Source: JAVVVD01 sp964642795 (GTDB lineage Bacteria > Bacillota > Clostridia > Christensenellales > CAG-138). Taken from it: 43,472 nt of DNA. Below the pieces are notes generated by a model that worked only from the letters and a program-made list of their open reading frames with translations, was not told the origin of the DNA and did no database searches. The position numbers and the translations under genes are program-made. Of this stretch, positions 24,649-32,698 are shown piece by piece. The stretch is taken from NCBI GenBank assembly GCA_964642795.1, contig CAZXRQ010000005.1:1-43472 (forward strand), in the 5' to 3' direction. Numbering within the stretch: the first letter of the stretch is position 1; each line of letters begins with the position of its first letter.

Positions 24649-26562
24649 ATGAGATGCAAAGTTTGCGGCGCCATGAACGAAGACTTCATGGAATACTGTG
24701 AAAACTGTGCCGCGCCACTGACGCAGGCCGGCTCCGTTGCCGCGCCGAAAAACATCGTAACAGGCACGCGCACCAGCTGGAGCTTTACTCAGGATCCCGT
24801 TTGGCCCTCCCCCGAGTTCAGCGCGGATAACGTTAGTGAAGCAGACGTGCCGGACGACTTCACCAGCCGCTATCAGTATGACGCATCGGATTTCACCGTG
24901 AGCGAGCAGGATGTGCAAGCCGCTCAGGCTGGCCAGCAGCAATACGCCCAGCAGCAGTATGCCGCCCCTCAGCAGCAGCCCCAGAACGGTTTTGCGCCCG
25001 AATACGACGACTTTCAGGATGACGGCAACACCATACGCTATGCCGAGCCTGTGCAGGATTATAACTTCTACAGCTACGATGACAAAATGAAATCCAAGCC
25101 CAACGTAAGCGCCGCCACACGCGCTTCCGGCGGCTCCCGCCGAAGCTCAAAGCGCGCTAATACTAAGGCGCTGCTGTTCTACGGCGCAGCAGGCCTGCTG
25201 GTCGTAACGATCGCCGTGCTGCTGATAGTGTTTCTCACAGGCAAAAAAGGCGGCGATGCCGGCACAGGGGATCAGCAAGCGGCAATCACCCAAACCGAAA
25301 CCGACATTGCGTCCACTCAAACCGATAATACTACCAATACCACGGCCGTAACCGGCAACAAGCAGAGCGCATTCAAAATGTTCTTTGCCAGCCTGTTTGG
25401 CAAGAGTCCGCTTACCCGTCCTGCTACCATTGAGTTAGACACCTCCGGCACTGAAAAAGCCTACCTCATAACCGTATATGCCAAAAAAGGCTGCACATAC
25501 CGCTTTACCGCCGGCTCGCTGGTAAGTGAGAATCCCATAGACGGCTCAGTCAGTCTGCGCGTACCCGAGCAGGTATGGATCCCCGGTGAGCCCGTTGACG
25601 GAAACGTGCTTACCATCACCCCGGATGTGGTAGTCATCGACAGCAGCGGCGTAGAAACCCAGGTGCAATTTGATGAAGCTATAACCATAGAGCTGCCCAC
25701 GCTTTCGCTCAACGTGACCACGCCTACCGACATCTCCGTCAGCGTGAGCGACGCCAATTTGGCCATAGCCGGCACAGTGGACGATAACACTGCGCTGGTA
25801 TTCGCAAACGATATGCAGCTGACCGTTGATGTGGACGGCAATTTCTCCGGCACATATGCTCTGCCTGCCGCAGGCACGCAGGATGTTGTTATCGAGGCGC
25901 GCAAAAACGGCTATGCCATTGCCCGTAAAACCATCACGGTAGAGCTTGCGTCCAACGCCGCCGGCACAGGCACCAGCACAGGCTTTGGCAGCGAAATGAG
26001 CGGCTCCCCCGCGTTCACGATCGCATCCGATCAAACCCGCCGCACAACCGAAGCCACGCTTACCATAAAGGGCACCGTACAGGACGGTGCAACGCTTACG
26101 GTTTCCGGCGCCGATCTGAACGGGACCATAACCACGGACGCTTCCGGCAACTACCAGTTTGCCATCGCTTTACCTGAGGTCGGTCTGTATACCGTTGTGA
26201 TAACCTCCGACAGCAACGGTGTTAACGGCACGCGCACACTCTATGTTGAGCGCAGCCACGCCGACTCCAACGTCTACATGGAGGGTACGCACGCGCTGGA
26301 CTACCAGTATCTGCAGGATTCGCCCTACCATAAGCAAGGCTATACCATAACCGGCACCATAGCCGAGATAATCCAGGCGGAGCCTTATATGCTCGTGCGC
26401 ATGACCACGGATAAAGGCGATATCGTATTTGCCTATTACAGCGGCATAACCGCCGTTGAAGCGGGCGACGGCAAAACCTACAAGGTATTTGCTGATCCCA
26501 ACGGCAGGTATGAGGACACCGGAATACCGCTGGTATACGCATGGTATATTAAAAAGAGCTGA
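24649..26562 (+). CDS. Zinc-ribbon, single-pass membrane protein with Ig-like extracellular domains
   Basis: A 637-residue protein with no family name I recognise. Order: a zinc ribbon at residues 3-20 (CKVCG and CENC), a Gln-rich disordered region (about 90-120), a basic segment, one transmembrane helix (about 175-197; FYGAAGLLVVTIAVLLIVFL), a Thr-rich linker, then an extracytoplasmic region of two or three Ig-like or carboxypeptidase-regulatory-like beta domains (about 340-540), and a C-terminal OB-like stretch. Topology should be zinc ribbon inside, beta domains outside, a plausible signal or anchor. An AGGAGG site precedes the ATG. Repeat copy B follows its stop. Confidence 0.8.
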   Translation: MRCKVCGAMNEDFMEYCENCAAPLTQAGSVAAPKNIVTGTRTSWSFTQDPVWPSPEFSADNVSEADVPDDFTSRYQYDASDFTVSEQDVQAAQAGQQQYAQQQYAAPQQQPQNGFAPEYDDFQDDGNTIRYAEPVQDYNFYSYDDKMKSKPNVSAATRASGGSRRSSKRANTKALLFYGAAGLLVVTIAVLLIVFLTGKKGGDAGTGDQQAAITQTETDIASTQTDNTTNTTAVTGNKQSAFKMFFASLFGKSPLTRPATIELDTSGTEKAYLITVYAKKGCTYRFTAGSLVSENPIDGSVSLRVPEQVWIPGEPVDGNVLTITPDVVVIDSSGVETQVQFDEAITIELPTLSLNVTTPTDISVSVSDANLAIAGTVDDNTALVFANDMQLTVDVDGNFSGTYALPAAGTQDVVIEARKNGYAIARKTITVELASNAAGTGTSTGFGSEMSGSPAFTIASDQTRRTTEATLTIKGTVQDGATLTVSGADLNGTITTDASGNYQFAIALPEVGLYTVVITSDSNGVNGTRTLYVERSHADSNVYMEGTHALDYQYLQDSPYHKQGYTITGTIAEIIQAEPYMLVRMTTDKGDIVFAYYSGITAVEAGDGKTYKVFADPNGRYEDTGIPLVYAWYIKKS

Positions 26563-26577
26563 CATGCACAGAGTTTT

Positions 26578-26600
26578 CAGGGCGGGCTTTTGCCCGCCCT
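26578..26600. terminator. Terminator-like hairpin, left flank of repeat copy B
   Basis: The perfect 9 bp stem AGGGCGGGC/GCCCGCCCT with a TTTT loop lies 16 bp after the zinc-ribbon gene. The same 23 bases recur exactly at 26811-26833. Confidence 0.75.
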
Positions 26601-26810
26601 CAGTCTGTCGATAAACCCCGGGATTATTAAGGGCCGCAGCCCTTAATGTAAAATCCGGTCTGACGACAGGTGCGTCAGACCGGAAGGAAAATCGCAGATT
26701 TTCCCTGCTCCTCTCAGTCTTTGCCGCCCGGGAGCCTAAAGGCACAGCCTGTAGGCGAGAGGCAAAGACTGCAAGCTCGAAAAAGTCAATATTGACTTTT
26801 TCGGCAGTCT
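26601..26810 (-). repeat. Dispersed hairpin-rich repeat, copy B (inverted)
   Basis: The second copy of the element at 21079-21277, on the other strand. Its stems are TTAAGGGC...GCCCTTAA (26627-26646), a 12 bp perfect stem (26654-26665 with 26673-26684), AGTCTTTGCC/GGCAAAGACT (26716-26725 with 26761-26770), and a perfect 26 bp palindrome (26778-26803). The stem around 26654 is longer than in copy A. The loop of the stem at 26716 differs wholly from copy A while the stem base is kept, as expected if structure is selected. Flanked by exact 23 bp copies of a hairpin. Confidence 0.85.
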
Positions 26811-26833
26811 CAGGGCGGGCTTTTGCCCGCCCT
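26811..26833. terminator. Terminator-like hairpin, right flank of repeat copy B
   Basis: An exact duplicate of 26578-26600. It lies 28 bp before the next ATG (26862), so it is in the leader of the following small gene. Confidence 0.75.
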
Positions 26834-26861
26834 ATCCATATTTACACAGGAGGAATTGTCT

Positions 26862-27134
26862 ATGAGAGTATGGGGGATCCTGCGTACCGACGGCAAAATA
26901 GTAAGGGATATCGTGCTTGAATTCGATTATAAGAGCATATCTGACGTGCCCGATCCGATGATTTTACTAAAGGACCTATGCTATGAGCTCGACCTGGCCT
27001 GTCCTGTCCTATTACAAAAGCACCGGCGCGATCTAAACGATTTTGGCCGTGCAATTTTTAAATCGGACGATTTTATGGAACCGATAACCTTCGACAGATT
27101 TGAGCTTGAGATACTCCGCGACAAGAAAAGGTAG
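26862..27134 (+). CDS. Small hypothetical protein
   Basis: A 90-residue soluble protein that I do not recognise. It begins MRVWGILRTDGKIVRDIVLE and ends in a charged helix (FELEILRDKKR), with mixed alpha/beta character. An AGGAGG site lies 7 bases upstream of the ATG, and codon use matches the neighbours, so it is probably real. It is preceded by the terminator-like hairpin of repeat copy B and followed at 84 bp by the DUF378 gene. Confidence 0.65.
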   Translation: MRVWGILRTDGKIVRDIVLEFDYKSISDVPDPMILLKDLCYELDLACPVLLQKHRRDLNDFGRAIFKSDDFMEPITFDRFELEILRDKKR

Positions 27135-27218
27135 CGCCTGATTCCAAAACATTCCAGTATCTTTGCGTCGTCTAATACACAGATTAGACCCATCAAAATA
27201 AAAGGAGACGCAGTATAA

Positions 27219-27428
27219 ATGGATACCTTGGCGCTTATTCTTATCATTATCGGCGCGCTCAACTGGGGACTTATCGGCCTGTTTCAATTTGATCTTGTTG
27301 CAAGCATATTCGGCGGTATGAGCACCGTGCTTGCCAGGCTTATTTACACCGTAGTTGGCCTGGCCGGCATATGGGGTATATCGCTCCTGTTTCGCCGCGG
27401 ACGTGAAACCAGGCGCAGTCAGGAATAA
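27219..27428 (+). CDS. DUF378 family membrane protein
   Basis: A 69-residue protein with two hydrophobic helices, matching DUF378 (YuzA-like): LIIIGALNWGLIGLFQFDLV, then an Arg-rich C-terminal tail. Function unknown. AAAGGAGA precedes the ATG. It ends at a terminator shared with sigF. Confidence 0.8.
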   Translation: MDTLALILIIIGALNWGLIGLFQFDLVASIFGGMSTVLARLIYTVVGLAGIWGISLLFRRGRETRRSQE

Positions 27429-27442
27429 GATAATAGCTAAGG

Positions 27443-27460
27443 CCCCGGACGCTCCCGGGG
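27443..27460. terminator. Bidirectional terminator between the DUF378 gene and sigF
   Basis: CCCCGG (27443-27448) pairs with CCGGGG (27455-27460) across a six-base loop; TCTTATT follows on the plus strand. It lies just beyond the sigF stop. Confidence 0.65.
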
Positions 27461-27462
27461 TC

Positions 27463-28197
27463 TTATTCGCATAATAAGCGCAGCTTTTTTAGTATCCGGC
27501 TCTCCATTCTGGAGACCTGTACCTGCGATACCCCCATCAGCCCAGCTATTTCTATCTGAGTTTTATCCATAAAATAGCGCAGGATTATCAACTGCCTTTC
27601 CCGCGGCTCCAGAGCGCATACCAGTTCCTTAAGCATCACCCTGTCCACCGCATCCAGCGTGTCGTCCTTGGCTGCGGCAGTATCAATCACCAAAGTATCC
27701 GAATCCTCGCCATACACAGGCTCATATATGGAAATATGCGGTCTTGCGGACTCCAGCGCCATCAATACGTCTTCTGCCGCCGCACCGATCTCGCGCGCAA
27801 TCTCCTCTATGGCAGGCTCGCGTCCCAGCGCGTTTGACAACTTTTCCTTTGCCGCAGCGGCACGCGCAGCAAGCTCCTTGAGCGTCCGGCTTACCTTTAT
27901 CATCCCGTCATCTCGCAGAAAGCGCTTTATCTCCCCCGCTATCATCGGCACAGCATATGTGGAGAATCTAACGTCAAAGCTAACATCAAAGCGCCGTATC
28001 GCCTTCACCAGCCCCAAGCAGCCAATTTGAAACAGATCGTCATACTCTGCTCCGCGCCCGATAAACCGCCTGACTATAGATCGCACCAGCGCAATATTCC
28101 CGTTCAGCAGACGCTCCGTCGCACCGTCGTCGCCCTGCTGTGCGCGCACGATCAAGTCAATTGTATCCTCATGTGAAAGCTGCGCGCTTTCAGCCAT
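27463..28197 (-). CDS. sigF: Forespore sigma factor SigF
   Basis: A 244-residue sigma-70 family factor of the SigF/SigG type. Region 2 is YDDLFQIGCLGLVKAIRRFD; region 3 follows, and region 4 ends with the helix-turn-helix TQIEIAGLMGVSQVQVSRME. The SpoIIAB gene directly upstream makes SigF the specific call. It would direct early forespore transcription after asymmetric division. The ATG at 28197 overlaps the spoIIAB stop in ATGGCTGA, with GGTGG before it. Confidence 0.95.
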   Translation of the reverse strand: MAESAQLSHEDTIDLIVRAQQGDDGATERLLNGNIALVRSIVRRFIGRGAEYDDLFQIGCLGLVKAIRRFDVSFDVRFSTYAVPMIAGEIKRFLRDDGMIKVSRTLKELAARAAAAKEKLSNALGREPAIEEIAREIGAAAEDVLMALESARPHISIYEPVYGEDSDTLVIDTAAAKDDTLDAVDRVMLKELVCALEPRERQLIILRYFMDKTQIEIAGLMGVSQVQVSRMESRILKKLRLLCE

Positions 28198-28624
28198 TGC
28201 GTTCCACCGTCCCAATGCGCTTGGTCATGGTCACGGTAGTACCTTTGCCCAGCTCAGAGCGCACACAGAGGTCGTCCATAAAAGCCTGCATAACGGCAAA
28301 GCCCATGCCGCTGCGTTCCAGTTCCGGCATGGAGGTGTAAAACGGCTGCATTGCCAGCTGTACATCAGGTATGCCGCAGCCGGTATCGTTTACGTTGATG
28401 GTTATCGTATCCTCGGCAGCGTAAAAATCCATTACCACCATACCCGGCCCGTTTTGATAGCCGTGTATTATGGCGTTGGTCACTGCTTCGCTCACCGCGG
28501 TACGTATATCGGTAAGCTCCTCGATGGTCGGATTGAACTGCGCCGCAAAGGCCGCCGCCACCATCCTGCCCAGCGCCTCGTTTTGCGACAGGCTCAAAAA
28601 CTCCACATGCATCTCGTTTTTCAT
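28190..28624 (-). CDS. spoIIAB: Anti-sigma F factor SpoIIAB
   Basis: A 144-residue GHKL-fold serine kinase and anti-sigma factor. The ATP-binding boxes are EAVTNAIIHGY (N box), DTGCGIPD (G1) and ERSGMGFAVMQAF (G2). It binds SigF until SpoIIAA displaces it, and inactivates SpoIIAA by phosphorylation. Ten bases separate it from spoIIAA, and it overlaps sigF by 8 bp, as expected for tight stoichiometry. Confidence 0.96.
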   Translation of the reverse strand: MKNEMHVEFLSLSQNEALGRMVAAAFAAQFNPTIEELTDIRTAVSEAVTNAIIHGYQNGPGMVVMDFYAAEDTITINVNDTGCGIPDVQLAMQPFYTSMPELERSGMGFAVMQAFMDDLCVRSELGKGTTVTMTKRIGTVERNG

Positions 28625-28633
28625 TTGTACCCC

Positions 28634-28942
28634 CTATGCTTCGTGCTCAATTAGCGAATATATCCCCGCCATCCTCATTATGCGTTCGGCGCATTTGCTG
28701 GCGGCGCATATGCGCATTTTCCCGCCCCGCTCCGTCATAGAGCGATAGCGCCCCAGCACCACGCCCAGACCCGAGCTATCCATAAAGGTCACGCCTCGCA
28801 TATCCAGCACCAGCGTGTCAGCCGCCGCGTCCGCAACAAACATCTCTATGCGGCGGCGTACATCGTCCGCGCAATGATGATCCAATTCGCCGCGCAAGCA
28901 TACCGTAAGCACTCCGCCATTTTTTCTTTTTAGCAGTTCCAT
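28634..28942 (-). CDS. spoIIAA: Anti-sigma F factor antagonist SpoIIAA
   Basis: A 102-residue STAS-domain protein. The phosphorylated serine lies in MDSSGLGV, the standard site. When dephosphorylated by SpoIIE it frees SigF from SpoIIAB. The ATG at 28942 follows GGGGG; the frame runs 12 codons further upstream without a ribosome site. First gene of the spoIIA operon. Confidence 0.95.
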   Translation of the reverse strand: MELLKRKNGGVLTVCLRGELDHHCADDVRRRIEMFVADAAADTLVLDMRGVTFMDSSGLGVVLGRYRSMTERGGKMRICAASKCAERIMRMAGIYSLIEHEA

Positions 28943-29011
28943 AGCTATCCCCCAGTCAAGAGCAAGTAAACGCCGCATGTTTTTGGCGTCGCTGTGATTT
29001 ATTCAATACGC

Positions 29012-29041
29012 ATTTTCTGCACCCTGCATAGTATTTCCACT
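29012..29041 (-). promoter_or_regulatory. Possible SigH-type promoter of the spoIIA operon
   Basis: On the minus strand AGTGGAAAT (29033-29041) and GCAGAAAAT (29012-29020) are separated by 12 bp. Against the SigH consensus RNAGGAWWW / RNNGAATWW each box has one mismatch. Bacillus spoIIA is SigH-dependent. The leader would be about 60 bases. Confidence 0.4.
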
Positions 29042-29146
29042 TGTTTTGAAATATATGCAGTATAATTGTAGACTGCCGCAGCTCATACACGTCTAAACGC
29101 ATATGTCAATATGTAATACTCCGTGTCATTATGGCCATCGCGCGGG

Positions 29147-29175
29147 TTGCGCTGATCGACAAATAAGAGTATAAT
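29147..29175 (+). promoter_or_regulatory. murI promoter
   Basis: TTGCGC (29147-29152), a 17 bp spacer and TATAAT (29170-29175), 31 bp before the murI ATG. Confidence 0.6.
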
Positions 29176-29206
29176 TGCGCTATGTGTAGTAATTGGAGGA
29201 TTATTG

Positions 29207-29983
29207 ATGGCATCTGATAAACCCATCGGCGTGTTCGATTCCGGTCTTGGCGGAGCAAGCGTTCTCAAGGAAGCGCTTGAGTTGCTGCCCACCGAAAATT
29301 ACATATACTATGGCGATAATCTCAACGCTCCGTACGGCGACCAGTCCGAAGAAGAGATCTCTGCCCACACCTATAAGTGCGCCAGCATACTCATGGAAAA
29401 AGGCGTAAAAGCAATACTGCTTGCCTGTAATACCGCTACCGCCACCTGTATATATCAAATTCGTCAAATGTTCGATGTGCCTGTTATTAGCATAGAACCG
29501 GCCATAAAGCCTGCCTGCGAGCATCCCGGCGATGGAAGTATACTTATGCTTGCAACCAGCGCCACCACTCGGCTTGAACGTTACCTTATGCTTCAGCGGC
29601 GTATGCCAGACCCGACGCGCGTTATCAACGTACCCTGTCCGGGCCTTGTTGACAGGATCGAGCAAGGCGTTTTTGCAGCCGACGCTTTCGACGACCTGCT
29701 TGGCAGCTATCTTGCGCCCTATGAAGGCACGCTCGTAGACGGCATAGTTTTAGGCTGTACCCACTATATTTTTATTAAGGATGCTATAAGCCGCTATGCT
29801 GACGCCCACTTTACGGGGAAACACAAGCTCTACGACGGCAACCGCGGCACAGTGCGCCAAATGGGTGTGGTGCTGCATCAGCGCGGGATAGAAAACGGGC
29901 ACGGCAGTTCCGATGTGGAGTTTTGCACCAGCGGAGACTATGCCCGGTACAAGCAACTGTTCGATATGCTGCTGGCACGGTAA
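29207..29983 (+). CDS. murI: Glutamate racemase
   Basis: A 258-residue enzyme making D-glutamate for peptidoglycan. IGVFDSGLGGASVL, YYGDNLNAPYGD, the first catalytic Cys in ACNTATA (Cys74) and the second in LGCTHY are all present. A TTGGAGG site precedes; ATG at 29207 is preferred over the TTG just before it. It is monocistronic and ends at a terminator shared with mnmA. Confidence 0.95.
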   Translation: MASDKPIGVFDSGLGGASVLKEALELLPTENYIYYGDNLNAPYGDQSEEEISAHTYKCASILMEKGVKAILLACNTATATCIYQIRQMFDVPVISIEPAIKPACEHPGDGSILMLATSATTRLERYLMLQRRMPDPTRVINVPCPGLVDRIEQGVFAADAFDDLLGSYLAPYEGTLVDGIVLGCTHYIFIKDAISRYADAHFTGKHKLYDGNRGTVRQMGVVLHQRGIENGHGSSDVEFCTSGDYARYKQLFDMLLAR

Positions 29984-30000
29984 TAATATTTGCAGATAAT

Positions 30001-30033
30001 ACGGCCGCATGAGCGCTTATGCCATGCGGCTGT
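30001..30033. terminator. Bidirectional terminator between murI and mnmA
   Basis: ACGGCCGCATG pairs with CATGCGGCTGT (11 bp including one G-T pair) across an 11-base loop; TGTTATTATA follows on the plus strand. Confidence 0.8.
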
Positions 30034-30038
30034 TGTTA

Positions 30039-31145
30039 TTATATGTTCAGCGCTTTAAGAGGCGTTGTGCGGTCGATAACACCGCCGCCCAAGCACTCCA
30101 TCCCGTCATAGAATACCACCCATTGGCCCGGTGTAACGGCACGCTCAGGCGCATCGAATAAAACGCGGCAGCCTCCCCCATCCAGCTCTACGGTCACCGG
30201 CACATCCGCCTGACGATAGCGGAACTTGGCCGTACACCTAAACCGCGCCGCCGGCGCTTCGCCGGATATAAAGCTGATGCTGTCAGCGCAGAGCGATGTG
30301 GAGTACAGCTCCTCATGCTCACCCTGCTGTACTATAAGCAGATTGCGCGCCATATCCTTGCCCACTACAAACCAGCTTTCGCCCGTGCCGTCGCTGCGGC
30401 CGCCTATGCCTAACCCCCGCCGTTGCCCCAACGTATAATACATCAGCCCGTCGTGCCGCCCCACTTTTCTACCTGTCACGTCTACGATGTCACCGGGCTG
30501 AGCGGGCAAATACTGCATCAAAAAGCGTTTGAAGTTTCTTTCGCCTATAAAGCACACACCCGTAGAATCCTTTTTATTCGCAGTCGAAAGCCCGGTCTCC
30601 TTAGCCATGCGCCTAAGGTCTCCCTTTAACAGTTCTCCTACGGGAAATATGACCCGTTCAAGCTGTTTAGCGCTAAGACCCGCAAGAAAATATGTCTGAT
30701 CCTTATTGCCATCCAGCGCGCGCAGCAGCCTTATTCCCCGCGTCTTATCCAGTCTTGCATAGTGGCCAGTGGCAAGCGCCGACGCGTCCAACGACAGCGC
30801 AAAATTTAAAAACGCCTTAAACTTTATCTCACAGTTACACAGCACGTCCGGGTTAGGAGTACGGCCGGCACGGTATTCATCCAAAAAATAGCTGAACACC
30901 CGGTCGCGGTACTCCTGTGCAAAATTGACGGTATAATAAGGAATGCCTATCTTGTCGCAGACGCGGCGTACGTCCTCGTAATCCGCCGTAGCCGTGCAGA
31001 CGCCGTTTTCATCCTGCTCTTCCCAGTTTTTCATAAACACGCCCAATACGTCAAAGCCCTGGCGCTTCAAAAGCAGCGCGGCGACGGAGGAATCCACCCC
31101 GCCGCTCATGCCTACAACTATTCGTTTATTAACTCCATAATCCAT
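30039..31145 (-). CDS. mnmA: tRNA-specific 2-thiouridylase MnmA
   Basis: A 368-residue enzyme that thiolates U34 of tRNA-Glu, -Gln and -Lys. The PP-loop is VGMSGGVDSSV; the two reactive Cys are in NPDVLCNCEIKF and STGVCFIGERNF; YTLGQRRGLGIGG is conserved. ATG at 31145 is chosen; a TTG at 31154 overlapping the upstream stop is an alternative, and neither has a clear ribosome site, so translation is probably coupled. It is the last gene of the operon that includes the two-component system and GerMN lipoproteins. Confidence 0.95.
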   Translation of the reverse strand: MDYGVNKRIVVGMSGGVDSSVAALLLKRQGFDVLGVFMKNWEEQDENGVCTATADYEDVRRVCDKIGIPYYTVNFAQEYRDRVFSYFLDEYRAGRTPNPDVLCNCEIKFKAFLNFALSLDASALATGHYARLDKTRGIRLLRALDGNKDQTYFLAGLSAKQLERVIFPVGELLKGDLRRMAKETGLSTANKKDSTGVCFIGERNFKRFLMQYLPAQPGDIVDVTGRKVGRHDGLMYYTLGQRRGLGIGGRSDGTGESWFVVGKDMARNLLIVQQGEHEELYSTSLCADSISFISGEAPAARFRCTAKFRYRQADVPVTVELDGGGCRVLFDAPERAVTPGQWVVFYDGMECLGGGVIDRTTPLKALNI

Positions 31146-31150
31146 AATCT

Positions 31151-32698
31151 TCAAGAATTACGCGATATTCCCGGGTTCCTAAGCAGCGCGTTGCCAAGAT
31201 ACATCTCGCCAGCCAAACCAAGCTTTTGACCGTTTTCCAGCATCCATACGCTGTTTACGCCGGGCAGCTCGGTAAGCGTGTTGACCACACTGTAAACAAA
31301 ATCCCTTATCCTCGTTTCCGACGGAAGCGAGCAAGCCTCATCGGTTGCGCTCTGCAGTGCAATCAGCTTCTCGAGAAAGCCCTCCTCCCAATCCAGCACC
31401 ACCATATCGTCGGATATATAAACGTGTTTTACATCCGCCGTAGAAAACTGCGAAAAACAATCGCCCGCAGTGCCGTCCAGCAGAATGCCCAGCCTGCCCA
31501 TAAGGTCATTAGTCATATCCATCCCAACGGCGTACTGCGAGCGGGCCAAAACGCTCCCGTCCTCGCTTGGATAATCAACAAATACATAGTCTCCAAGAAA
31601 AGCCGTCGCATAATTACGTGTGATAAGCTCCGCTTCTTCCACACCTCCAGCATTACCGGTTTCGCTTTGCACGGTTATCTCCACGCCCATAAGATTTGGG
31701 AAATACCCGTACAGCGTAAGCATGATAGCTGAGTGCATAAGCTCCTCATCATAATCCGACTGCGGCTGCTCGATTTTCACTTTAGCGATATATTCATTCT
31801 CATCTATTTGAGGCAATGATGTCTCCATTGCCTCCTCTTCCGGCTGAACCGCCGCTACCCGCGACACGATAGAGGGCTTTTCCACCACGGTAAAATCCTC
31901 CGGCAGCGCCGATACGAGTCCCGCTCCATCTGCCGGGACCTCGGCCAGCAGATAAAGCAGCTGTTCTATCACTTCGCCCGGGTCCGTATAGCCGTCATAG
32001 TTTATTGAAGCGCTGCGGCCTATCAGCAGTCCGCTCGGCGCATCTTGATAATATACCGCCGCCGTGCGGAAAAGCTCAAGCCCCTCCTCATCCGGCGTTT
32101 CCAGTACATAGCGTTCATATTCGTATGCAACATCGGTAAGGTACTCGCTCAGCATCATATCCAAAACACCGGCTGCACCAAGCGGCATTCCATAGTAGCC
32201 CACCGTCATGCCATTGTAGTAGACGTTGGTGCAGGTAACGCCCGTAACCGCATATACAGTTGCCGCTATTGCAGAGCGCGCAATCATCCATTCATCCAGT
32301 ATCAGAGGATCCGTGCTGGTAAGATAAACGCTGCACACGTTCGCGCTCACCTGTACATCCGCAAGCGCATAGCTGGCGCTCACAGACCTTCTCAATCCCG
32401 TTTCCGAGCCGTAAAGAAGCGCGTCTATCGCAGCAAGCACTCTCCCCCGCGCCACATCGTACGTCAGAGTGCGTTCTTCCGCAATAAGGCGCTTCTTGTC
32501 CGCTGACAGGAAAAACAGGGTGGTAGTAAACGAAGAATGCTCCGTGGCAACGCTCGGCGGCATGTCGTCTGAAAATATGATATCGTCCGGATATTCGTCC
32601 ACAATATCGCAGCCGAAGGCGGCAAGCGCCATTATAAGCGCCACCGCAAGCGCTGTAAATTTGACAATGTATTTCAGCTTACCGTAGATAAACGTCAT
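31151..32698 (-). CDS. GerMN-domain lipoprotein (large)
   Basis: A 515-residue lipoprotein. Its signal peptide ends ALIMALAAFGC. About residues 50-190 and 340-490 look like two GerMN-type beta/alpha modules (TTTLFFLSADKKRLIAEERT; FVYSVVNTLTELPGVNSVW), the domain of the spore germination protein GerM and of lipoproteins linked to two-component systems. Ligand unknown. ATG at 32698 overlaps the upstream stop in ATGA, with GGAGGG before it; the frame upstream of that is not used. Confidence 0.8.
   Translation of the reverse strand: MTFIYGKLKYIVKFTALAVALIMALAAFGCDIVDEYPDDIIFSDDMPPSVATEHSSFTTTLFFLSADKKRLIAEERTLTYDVARGRVLAAIDALLYGSETGLRRSVSASYALADVQVSANVCSVYLTSTDPLILDEWMIARSAIAATVYAVTGVTCTNVYYNGMTVGYYGMPLGAAGVLDMMLSEYLTDVAYEYERYVLETPDEEGLELFRTAAVYYQDAPSGLLIGRSASINYDGYTDPGEVIEQLLYLLAEVPADGAGLVSALPEDFTVVEKPSIVSRVAAVQPEEEAMETSLPQIDENEYIAKVKIEQPQSDYDEELMHSAIMLTLYGYFPNLMGVEITVQSETGNAGGVEEAELITRNYATAFLGDYVFVDYPSEDGSVLARSQYAVGMDMTNDLMGRLGILLDGTAGDCFSQFSTADVKHVYISDDMVVLDWEEGFLEKLIALQSATDEACSLPSETRIRDFVYSVVNTLTELPGVNSVWMLENGQKLGLAGEMYLGNALLRNPGISRNS

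Noticed and set aside
21079..26810. CRISPR array or insertion sequence
   Set aside because: Only two long copies in opposite orientation, no regular spacers, no transposase frame.
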